Assembly: GCA_950071875.1 (NCBI GenBank)
Contig: CATMNW010000154.1
Coordinates: forward strand, 1 to 6,454
Direction of reading: 5' to 3'
DNA length: 6,454 nt
DNA from: an uncultured Erythrobacteraceae bacterium
Lineage (GTDB): Bacteria; Pseudomonadota; Alphaproteobacteria; Sphingomonadales; Sphingomonadaceae
Shown here: piece after piece, positions 1 through 5,052 of the stretch
Numbering within the stretch: the first letter of the stretch is position 1
How the letters are laid out: each line of letters starts with the position of its first letter
Notes under the pieces: model-generated
Seen by the model: the letters and a program-made list of their open reading frames with translations, nothing else
Database searches by the model: none
Told to the model about the DNA's origin: nothing
Translations under genes and position numbers: made by a program

Positions 1-421
1 GTCGGACTTCTGTCGCACCGCGCTGGGCATCTCGCAGCAATATCTGGCTTCGGAAAAAGTCGACCCGGCAGGCTTCGCGCTGGCGAATTTCTCCGCTCTC
101 GAAGGACCGTTCGAACGGTTCTTCGTCGCCTATGAGCAATACCAGCGCGAATCCTCCGCATGGGATGCCCGCTATGGCGAACGCTATGGTGCTTCCCAGC
201 CGGGTTATGTCGCAGTGCAGAACGCACGCGGGTTCGATGCCCCCGGACCGGGCGCGGATCCTGCAGCCCTGAGCGCGACGCCGCTTCAGGAAACCCGTGT
301 GATCGATCCCGATACGGGTGCGCAGATCCCCGTCGCACCGGTCGACGAGACGCGCAGCTCGACCCCTGTCGTTCAGCCCATTCCGAACGATGATGGCGAG
401 GATGACACGCCGCAAAACTGA
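1..421 (+). CDS. 3' end of an unrecognised protein (5' part outside window)
   Basis: The gene enters from the left edge; its first complete codon is at position 2, and it ends at TGA 419-421, leaving 139 visible residues. I do not recognise the family. The first roughly 55 residues look helical and amphipathic, with one Cys (residue 4) and an aromatic/acidic stretch (FERFFVAYEQYQRE) followed by WDARYGERYG. The last 65 residues are rich in Pro, Asp, Thr and Ala and look disordered, ending in an acidic tail (PNDDGEDDTPQN). No transmembrane segment or catalytic motif is visible. Codon use is GC-rich at third positions, as in neighbouring genes, which supports a real coding region. A strong intrinsic terminator 43 bp after the stop codon indicates this is the last gene of its transcript. 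Function cannot be assigned without the upstream part. Confidence 0.75.
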   Translation, partial: SDFCRTALGISQQYLASEKVDPAGFALANFSALEGPFERFFVAYEQYQRESSAWDARYGERYGASQPGYVAVQNARGFDAPGPGADPAALSATPLQETRVIDPDTGAQIPVAPVDETRSSTPVVQPIPNDDGEDDTPQN

Positions 422-464
422 CTGGGCTTTTTGCAGGCGCGCAGGCCTACATCAGGCGGCGCGC

Positions 465-488
465 CTCGCAGGAAGCTGCGAGCTTTTT
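465..488 (+). terminator. Rho-independent terminator after the first gene
   Basis: A perfect 7-bp stem, CTCGCAG (465-471) with CTGCGAG (476-482), encloses a GAAG tetraloop and is followed by C and five T residues (484-488). This is the canonical shape of an intrinsic terminator, placed to end the transcript of the gene that stops at 421. It lies 54 bp before the chosen glsA start, so glsA probably has its own promoter in the short gap or depends on read-through. Confidence 0.75.
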
Positions 489-541
489 GAGCAGGCTTTC
501 ACCAATTGCCCTGCACACAGGCCCCGCCTATCGCGACGCGC

Positions 542-1483
542 ATGGACTTACAGGCGATCGTCACCGAAACATGGAATGCCCTTGCCGACGAGCGCGGCGG
601 GGGTACGCCCGCGCGATATATCCCCGCCCTGGCGGCAGTCGATCCCTGCAAATTCGGCATCGCGCTGGCGACCGATGACGGCCAGGTAGCCTGCGCCGGA
701 GATGCGGACGAAACCTTCTCGATCCAGTCGATCTCAAAGGTTTTCGCGCTGGCGCTCGCGCTCGAACGGGAGGGAGCGGCGCTTTGGGACGCGGTAGGCC
801 GCGAACCTTCGGGCGATGCGTTCAACTCAATCGTTCAGCTCGAGAAGGAAAAGGGCATACCCCGAAATCCTTTCATCAATTCGGGTGCCATCGTCACGAC
901 CGATCGCTTCATCGGACAGCGCGGCGCGGACGAGGCGGTGCGCGACCTCATCGAGCGCCTTCGCCGGATGGCTCGCAACCCGCAGATCAATTTCGACCAG
1001 GACGTGGCCCGCAGCGAAAGCGAGACCGGCGAGCGCAATCGCGCGCTGGCGTGGTTCCTTGCCGATTTCGGGCGGTTGCTAAATCCTGTGGAAGAGGTGC
1101 TGTCGGTGTATTTCCGCCAGTGCGCGCTTTCCATGAGCTGCCGTCAACTGGCCGAAAGCGCGCTGTTCCTCGCCTTCGACGGTACCGATCCGGTTACGGG
1201 ACAGATGATGTGTTCTGCCAGCCGCGCGCGGCGCATCAACGCGCTGATGTTGCTGTGTGGGCATTACGACAATTCCGGCCAGTTCGCCTTCGAAGTCGGC
1301 TTCCCGGGGAAATCGGGTGTCGGCGGAGGTATCCTCGCCAGCGTCCCTGGGCGCGCAACTATCGCAGTCTGGTCTCCCGGCCTCAACCGCGCAGGCACGA
1401 GCCTGCTGGGCGCAAAAGCCCTTGCGCAAATTGCCCGAAGGACCGGCTGGTCGGTATTCAGCGGCGAACTGCCGGAGGTCTAG
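542..1483 (+). CDS. glsA: Glutaminase (glutaminase A family)
   Basis: Hydrolyses L-glutamine to L-glutamate and ammonia in the cytoplasm. The 313-residue product fits bacterial glutaminases (about 300-310 residues) of the serine-dependent beta-lactamase-like fold. The residues expected from human GLS are all visible: Tyr26 (ARYIPAL), the catalytic SxxK pair Ser63 and Lys66 (QSISK), Asn113 (PFINSGAI), Glu159 and Asn166 (SESETGERN), Tyr190 (SVYFRQC), Tyr242 (CGHYDNSG) and Val260 (KSGVGGG). The spacing between Glu159 and Asn166 and between Tyr242 and Val260 equals that in the human enzyme. I chose ATG 542 because MDLQAIV aligns with usual N-termini. An in-frame TTG at 506, with AGCAGG about 10 nt upstream, would add 12 residues that do not resemble the family; no clear ribosome binding site precedes 542. 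The stop overlaps that of the convergent DUF429-like gene by 4 bp. It stands alone on this strand, so it is probably monocistronic. Confidence 0.95.
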   Translation: MDLQAIVTETWNALADERGGGTPARYIPALAAVDPCKFGIALATDDGQVACAGDADETFSIQSISKVFALALALEREGAALWDAVGREPSGDAFNSIVQLEKEKGIPRNPFINSGAIVTTDRFIGQRGADEAVRDLIERLRRMARNPQINFDQDVARSESETGERNRALAWFLADFGRLLNPVEEVLSVYFRQCALSMSCRQLAESALFLAFDGTDPVTGQMMCSASRARRINALMLLCGHYDNSGQFAFEVGFPGKSGVGGGILASVPGRATIAVWSPGLNRAGTSLLGAKALAQIARRTGWSVFSGELPEV

Positions 1484-2358
1484 GTCGCGCCAAAGGTCCA
1501 GCCTTCGGTCAATGCAACGTCGCCAGTAAGCGCAGCAGGTGTCCAGCGCTGGGTTTCGCCAGACACGCGTCGTAACCAAGCTGCCGTCAGCAGCGCATCG
1601 GAAGAGTGGTCGTCGATGGGTCCATTGCCCGATACCTCGGACGATCCGAGCCGGGCGAGGGCGGCATTCAGGTCTTCCATGCTGCGCATCTTGGCGCGGC
1701 CGATGTTGCGGCCAGCCTCCTTCGCGGCGAGGCTGGTGTAGATTTCCACGATTGCCGATCCGCGGTCCGGCAGGGGGTCTACAGGCCATACCGGGAAGCG
1801 GCCACGAAGATGGTGCAGCATGCGCATTCCGGTAAGGCTCGATTTGCCGACTTGTGCGGCACCTACCAGGTTGAAGTTCGAATAGGGCCTGCAGCCCATG
1901 GCGGCCTGTGCGTGTTCGGTCACGCGGAAGCGGCCACGGCCGTGCGATGCCCCATCGCATCCGAACCGGACGCCGGTCTCGGTGCCGAGGCGGAAATAAG
2001 GGCGGAAATCGGGATGTTCGACGAATCTTTGCACTTCGAGATTGGGATCAGGCCCGCAGACGTCGTCTATCACAGCCCAGAGCGATGGTGCATCGGGCAA
2101 CGCTGCTTTGGCACCGGGAAAATAGGCACCGCAATCGGCAAAGGGCAGTGCGATGCCAAGGTCCAGTCCGACAAGCGTATCGTCGGGCAGGTCATTCGCA
2201 AGCAGCGCGAGAACATCGGAACGTGACCAGCCCCTTCCCGGATCGATCAGCACAGGTGGCCCGCCATCGCCATGGGCCACGGCGAGGGCGATTCCCTTCT
2301 GTCGCGGCCCTTTGGCGCCAGACCAGTCTATACCGAGGAAATGCCGGAACCTAGCCAC
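1480..2358 (-). CDS. DUF429-like protein with predicted RNase H fold
   Basis: A 292-residue soluble protein related to the DUF429 group of predicted RNase H-like nucleases, widespread in alphaproteobacteria and without a firmly known role. The family signature is seen in order: strand 1 with Asp11 (GIDWSGA), strand with Asp66 (VGLDLGIALPF), a third acidic residue Glu205 in VEIYTSLAA, and a C-terminal cluster Asp249, Asp250, His251 and Asp254 (DDHSSDALLTAAWL). These acidic residues could bind two metal ions as in RNase H; that is fold-level inference. The middle contains a conserved GAAQVGKSS segment (166-174), which resembles a P-loop but lacks the GxxxxGKS/T spacing. The GTG start (2358-2356) lies inside the end of rarA, overlapping it by 8 bp, so translation is probably coupled to rarA. 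The reading frame begins just before strand 1, as expected for this fold. It may act on nucleic acids together with RarA, but nothing here proves activity. Confidence 0.8.
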   Translation of the reverse strand: MARFRHFLGIDWSGAKGPRQKGIALAVAHGDGGPPVLIDPGRGWSRSDVLALLANDLPDDTLVGLDLGIALPFADCGAYFPGAKAALPDAPSLWAVIDDVCGPDPNLEVQRFVEHPDFRPYFRLGTETGVRFGCDGASHGRGRFRVTEHAQAAMGCRPYSNFNLVGAAQVGKSSLTGMRMLHHLRGRFPVWPVDPLPDRGSAIVEIYTSLAAKEAGRNIGRAKMRSMEDLNAALARLGSSEVSGNGPIDDHSSDALLTAAWLRRVSGETQRWTPAALTGDVALTEGWTFGAT

Positions 2359-3667
2359 GCTCGCGCCGCAGACTGTCCCAGTAATCGAGGCGCTTCTTCA
2401 CCTCGCGCTCGAAGCCGCGCTCGAGCGGCTGGTAATAGGTCTGCGGCTCCATTTCCTGGGGCCAGTAATTGTCACCCGAAAAGCCGTCTTCGGCATCGTG
2501 ATCGTAGCTGTACCCGGACCCGTAGCCGATATCCTTCATCAGCTTGGTCGGTGCATTAAGGATATTCTGCGGCGGCATCAGGCTGCCGGTTTCATTCGCG
2601 CTCCGGAAAGCGGCTTTCTGAGCCTTGTAGACCGCGTTAGATTTGGGCGCTGTGGCCAGATAGGTACAGGCCTGCACCAGCGCGAGTTCGCCCTCGGGGC
2701 TGCCAAGGAATTCGTAGGCATCCTTCGCGGCCATGCATTGCACCAGCGCCTGCGGATCGGCCATGCCGATATCCTCGACTGCCATGCGCACCAGGCGGCG
2801 GGCAAGAAAGCGCGGTTCTTCCCCCGCCGTCAGCATCCTTGCGAGGTAATACAGGCTGGCTTGCACATCGCTGCCGCGCACCGCTTTGTGCAAGGCCGAG
2901 ATGAGGTTGTAATGCCCCTCGCGGTCCTTGTCGTACACAGCAACGCGCCGCTGCAGGAATTTGCTCAAAGCCGCCGGGTCGAGCGGTTCGCCAATGTTCG
3001 CGTTATACAGCGTTTCGGCCTGATTGAGCAGGAAGCGCCCGTCACCGTCCGCACTCGCCACCAGCGCGTCACGCGCGGGGGGAGTAAGCGGCAGCGGACC
3101 CTGCAGTCCCTCTGCCCGATCCAGCAACTGGCCAAGCGCATCGTGATCGAGCCGTTGGAGGATGAGGACCTGGGCGCGACTGAGTAGCGCTGCGTTCAGG
3201 GCAAAGCTCGGGTTCTCCGTCGTCGCGCCGACCAGGGTGACAGTACCCCGCTCGACGAAGGGCAGGAAACCGTCCTGCTGCGCGCGATTGAACCTGTGGA
3301 TCTCGTCCACGAACAACAGTGTGCGCTGGCCGGCCTGTGCGGCCTTGTCGGCTGCTGCGAAAGCCTTCTTGAGGTCCGCTACTCCGCTGAACACGGCCGA
3401 GACGCTTTCGAAGCGCATGCCAACGCTGTCGGCAAGCAGGCGGGCGATCGTCGTTTTGCCGGTGCCGGGCGGTCCCCACAGGATCATGCTGGACAGGCGG
3501 CCCGCCGCGACCATCCGGCCGATTGCACCTTCCGGCCCGGTGAGGTGATCCTGACCGATGACCTCGGCAAGGTTTGCCGGGCGCAACCTGTCGGCAAGGG
3601 GCGCGTCCTCGCGCATCGGTTCGGGCGTGGTTCCGGAAGGAAGGCTGTCGGGAAAGAGATCGGCCAT
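2351..3667 (-). CDS. rarA: Replication-associated recombination protein A (AAA+ ATPase)
   Basis: RarA (MgsA) is a tetrameric DNA-dependent AAA+ ATPase related to clamp-loader subunits and eukaryotic WRNIP1; it acts at stalled replication forks and interacts with SSB in E. coli. The 438-residue product is close to E. coli RarA (447). Visible motifs: N-terminal ADRLRP and GQDHL, Walker A GPPGTGKT (65-72), Walker B FVDEIH (119-124), sensor 1 region GATTENPSF (147-155), SRAQ arginine-finger region (163-166), sensor 2 around Arg211 (GRFLLNQAE), and the C-terminal MgsA domain with RRLVRMAVEDIGMADP and YDHDAEDGFSG near the end. I chose ATG 3667 (MADLFPD), the usual family N-terminus; an in-frame GTG at 3712 would add 15 atypical residues. 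The stop TAG (2353-2351) lies within the start of the downstream DUF429-like gene. It is transcribed divergently from padR across a 98-bp gap containing a palindrome. Confidence 0.96.
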   Translation of the reverse strand: MADLFPDSLPSGTTPEPMREDAPLADRLRPANLAEVIGQDHLTGPEGAIGRMVAAGRLSSMILWGPPGTGKTTIARLLADSVGMRFESVSAVFSGVADLKKAFAAADKAAQAGQRTLLFVDEIHRFNRAQQDGFLPFVERGTVTLVGATTENPSFALNAALLSRAQVLILQRLDHDALGQLLDRAEGLQGPLPLTPPARDALVASADGDGRFLLNQAETLYNANIGEPLDPAALSKFLQRRVAVYDKDREGHYNLISALHKAVRGSDVQASLYYLARMLTAGEEPRFLARRLVRMAVEDIGMADPQALVQCMAAKDAYEFLGSPEGELALVQACTYLATAPKSNAVYKAQKAAFRSANETGSLMPPQNILNAPTKLMKDIGYGSGYSYDHDAEDGFSGDNYWPQEMEPQTYYQPLERGFEREVKKRLDYWDSLRRERG

Positions 3668-3727
3668 TGGTCGGCTGACATAGGACGTTCGGCGGAAATG
3701 TGGAGGGGCCACTTGTCTGCGATCCTA

Positions 3728-3741
3728 TAAGATATATCTTA
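3728..3741. promoter_or_regulatory. Perfect 14-bp palindrome, candidate PadR operator
   Basis: TAAGATATATCTTA is identical to its reverse complement and stands out as an AT-rich block in GC-rich DNA. It lies in the 98-bp gap between divergent rarA and padR, with its centre about 31 bp before the padR ATG and 68 bp before the rarA ATG. PadR-type winged-helix dimers bind short AT-rich palindromes and usually repress their own genes, so autoregulation is the simplest reading. The site would overlap a weak padR promoter: TTGTCT (3713-3718), 16 bp, then TATCTT (3735-3740). Promoter placement is tentative; the palindrome itself is certain. Confidence 0.55.
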
Positions 3742-3765
3742 GTAGTATCGGAAAAGGAAAATGAT

Positions 3766-4521
3766 ATGACTACTGCTGGTAATAACGACGAACCGCTGGA
3801 AGGCGACATCCCTGATCGCCCGGAAGGCGAGGCTTTCGATGTCGACGTGGATATCGATGTCGATCCGGATGCTGACGGCAGCTTCAGCCGGACTTACGGC
3901 TCATCGTCTTTCTTCGGACCGGATGGCATTTTCGGCCACAAAGGCCCCTTCGGACCCGACGGTCCTTTCGGCCCGAATGGTCCTTTCGGCCCGCAGGGTC
4001 CCTTTGGCGAGGGAACGGGACGATCGGGCAGGAAGCATAGATCGCGTCGTCGGCGCATGTTTGCGCAGGGCGAACTGCGACTGCTGCTGTTGCACCTGAT
4101 CGCCGGGGAGCCGCGCCACGGTTACGAACTGATCAAGGCCGTGGAAGAGATGACCGGCGGCACCTATTCGCCAAGTCCCGGGACGATCTACCCGACACTT
4201 TCGCTGCTGGAGGACGAGGGTCTGATCCGCGAAGTCGAAGGTGACGAGCCGCGCAAGGCCTACCGCGCTACCGAAAAAGGGCGCGGGGAACTGGCTGATC
4301 GCAAGAACGAGGCCGAAGAACTCGTCGGTCGGATCGAGGGGGCGCGAAGGCGCAGGGTGAAATCCGGCAAGGTATTCGCCACGCCGGAGATGTTCCGCGC
4401 GATCGGTAATCTGACGACTGTCCTGAAAAACCGGGCGAAAAGCGGCCAGCTGGATGAGAAAACGATGCGCGATATCGTCGACCTTGTCGACGAACTCGCC
4501 AAGAAGATCGAGCGTCTCTGA
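3766..4521 (+). CDS. PadR-family transcriptional regulator with collagen-like N-terminal extension
   Basis: A 251-residue cytoplasmic DNA-binding regulator. The PadR winged helix-turn-helix spans about 98-176: it opens with MFAQGELRLLLLHLI, then RHGYELIKAVEE, SPSPGTIYPTLSLLEDEGLI and a basic wing before RKAYRATEKG. The C-terminal helices (about 177-251) probably dimerise. The N-terminal extension of almost 100 residues has three parts: an acidic stretch with alternating Asp/Val (25-33) ending in a DxDxDG-like DPDADG (33-38), 11 uninterrupted Gly-X-Y triplets (51-83) rich in GPF, and a very basic linker (85-97, GRKHRSRRRR) next to the DNA-binding domain. Start ATG 3766 is supported by AAGGA at 3754-3758, 7 nt upstream; a nearby ATG at 3761 closes at once. 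It probably forms an operon with the membrane protein 74 bp downstream and probably represses itself through the palindrome at 3728. The ligand or signal is unknown. Confidence 0.92.
   Translation: MTTAGNNDEPLEGDIPDRPEGEAFDVDVDIDVDPDADGSFSRTYGSSSFFGPDGIFGHKGPFGPDGPFGPNGPFGPQGPFGEGTGRSGRKHRSRRRRMFAQGELRLLLLHLIAGEPRHGYELIKAVEEMTGGTYSPSPGTIYPTLSLLEDEGLIREVEGDEPRKAYRATEKGRGELADRKNEAEELVGRIEGARRRRVKSGKVFATPEMFRAIGNLTTVLKNRAKSGQLDEKTMRDIVDLVDELAKKIERL
3943..4014 (+). repeat. Four 18-bp in-frame tandem repeats coding GPFGPx
   Basis: Four consecutive 18-bp units (3943, 3961, 3979 and 3997) encode GPFGPD, GPFGPN, GPFGPQ and GPFGEG inside the padR gene. Units two and three match at 16 of 18 bases; unit one has drifted in third positions, and unit four is the most divergent. 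The pattern suggests growth by slippage or unequal exchange followed by synonymous drift, and copy number may vary between strains. Because the unit is a multiple of three, gain or loss keeps the reading frame. Confidence 0.85.
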
Positions 4522-4542
4522 CCGGTCCGGCCGATTTGCTAT

Positions 4543-4572
4543 CCACGGGCGGAATGCTAATCTCGCCCGTGG
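4543..4572 (+). promoter_or_regulatory. Perfect 9-bp inverted repeat between padR and the membrane-protein gene
   Basis: CCACGGGCG (4543-4551) and CGCCCGTGG (4564-4572) are exact reverse complements around a 12-nt loop; 4541-4542 with 4573-4574 add a G-U and an A-U pair. No T-run follows, so it is not a standard intrinsic terminator. It ends 10 nt before the purine-rich ribosome binding site of the next gene. It could stabilise or separate the two coding segments of an mRNA, modulate translation of the second gene, or be a protein-binding site. Confidence 0.5.
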
Positions 4573-4595
4573 GTCGCGAACGGGAGGGAATTTGC

Positions 4596-5048
4596 ATGAC
4601 CGACAGAGCAAAGACACCGTGGCACTTGTGGGTGATCGGCCTCGTATCGCTATTGTGGCACGCGGGCGGTGCTTACGACTACACGATGACGCAGACCCGC
4701 AATGAAGCATACCTTCGCACTGCGGCCGAGAATGCCGGCGTCTCATACGAGGCTATGATCGGGTATTACACCACGTTTCCCGCTTGGGCGGACGCCCTGT
4801 GGGCGTTCGGAGTATGGGGCGCGGCAGCGGGTTCGATCCTGCTGTTGCTGCGCAGCAAGTTCGCGTTCTACGCATTCATCCTTTCGCTGATCGGGCTGGC
4901 GGGCACGACCGTGTACACCTTCTACTCCGATATTCCGGCCGAGCTCAATTCGAGCTTCACCTGGATATTCACCGCAGTGATCTGGATCGTGACGCTTCTG
5001 CTGGCTCTGTATGCGAAGCGGATGACCGCGGCAGGCATTTTGCGCTGA
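4596..5048 (+). CDS. Conserved four-helix inner-membrane protein of unknown function
   Basis: A 150-residue integral membrane protein. Four hydrophobic segments are visible at about 10-28, 64-85, 89-109 and 120-140, with a polar loop of some 35 residues after the first helix and short loops afterwards. No cleavable signal peptide is apparent. The wording near the start (TPWHLWVIGLVSLLWHAGGAYDY) and around FPAWADALWAFGVWGA is familiar from a conserved but uncharacterised proteobacterial family, sometimes labelled hypothetical or, without good support, sugar transporter. Start ATG 4596 has a strong GGGAGGGA at 4582-4589; an earlier in-frame ATG at 4536 would read across the intergenic hairpin and lacks such a site. 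It lies 74 bp after padR on the same strand, so it is probably co-transcribed and could be a PadR-controlled gene. It converges with the glycosyltransferase gene, with 4 bp between stops. No catalytic residues are evident. Confidence 0.85.
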   Translation: MTDRAKTPWHLWVIGLVSLLWHAGGAYDYTMTQTRNEAYLRTAAENAGVSYEAMIGYYTTFPAWADALWAFGVWGAAAGSILLLLRSKFAFYAFILSLIGLAGTTVYTFYSDIPAELNSSFTWIFTAVIWIVTLLLALYAKRMTAAGILR

Positions 5049-5052
5049 AGGC

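Noticed and set aside
784..1575. Open frame of 263 codons overlapping glsA in another plus-strand frame
   Set aside because: glsA carries every catalytic residue of its family in the other frame; this frame is Arg/Pro/Gly-rich and has no recognisable domain.
1079..1960. Open frame of 293 codons on the minus strand across the glsA-DUF429 junction
   Set aside because: It is a shadow of glsA (opposite strand) and of the DUF429-like gene (other frame); the product is Arg/Pro-rich low-complexity text with no motifs.
2078..2358. GAAQVGKSS in the DUF429-like protein read as a Walker A motif
   Set aside because: The spacing does not fit GxxxxGK[ST] well, no Walker B partner is seen, and the segment is part of the conserved family core; the corresponding DNA lies further into the gene, near 1835-1865.
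2153..3187. Long open frame of 344 codons on the plus strand opposite rarA and the DUF429-like gene
   Set aside because: It lies antisense to two well-recognised genes, its translation resembles no family, and long antisense frames are common in GC-rich DNA.
3943..4014. The tandem 18-bp units as a CRISPR-like array
   Set aside because: The units are contiguous without spacers, lie in frame inside a coding sequence and encode a periodic peptide.
3901..4746. Open frame of 281 codons antisense to padR
   Set aside because: Its repeats only mirror the GPF-coding repeats of padR, and it runs through the intergenic hairpin and into the membrane-protein gene.
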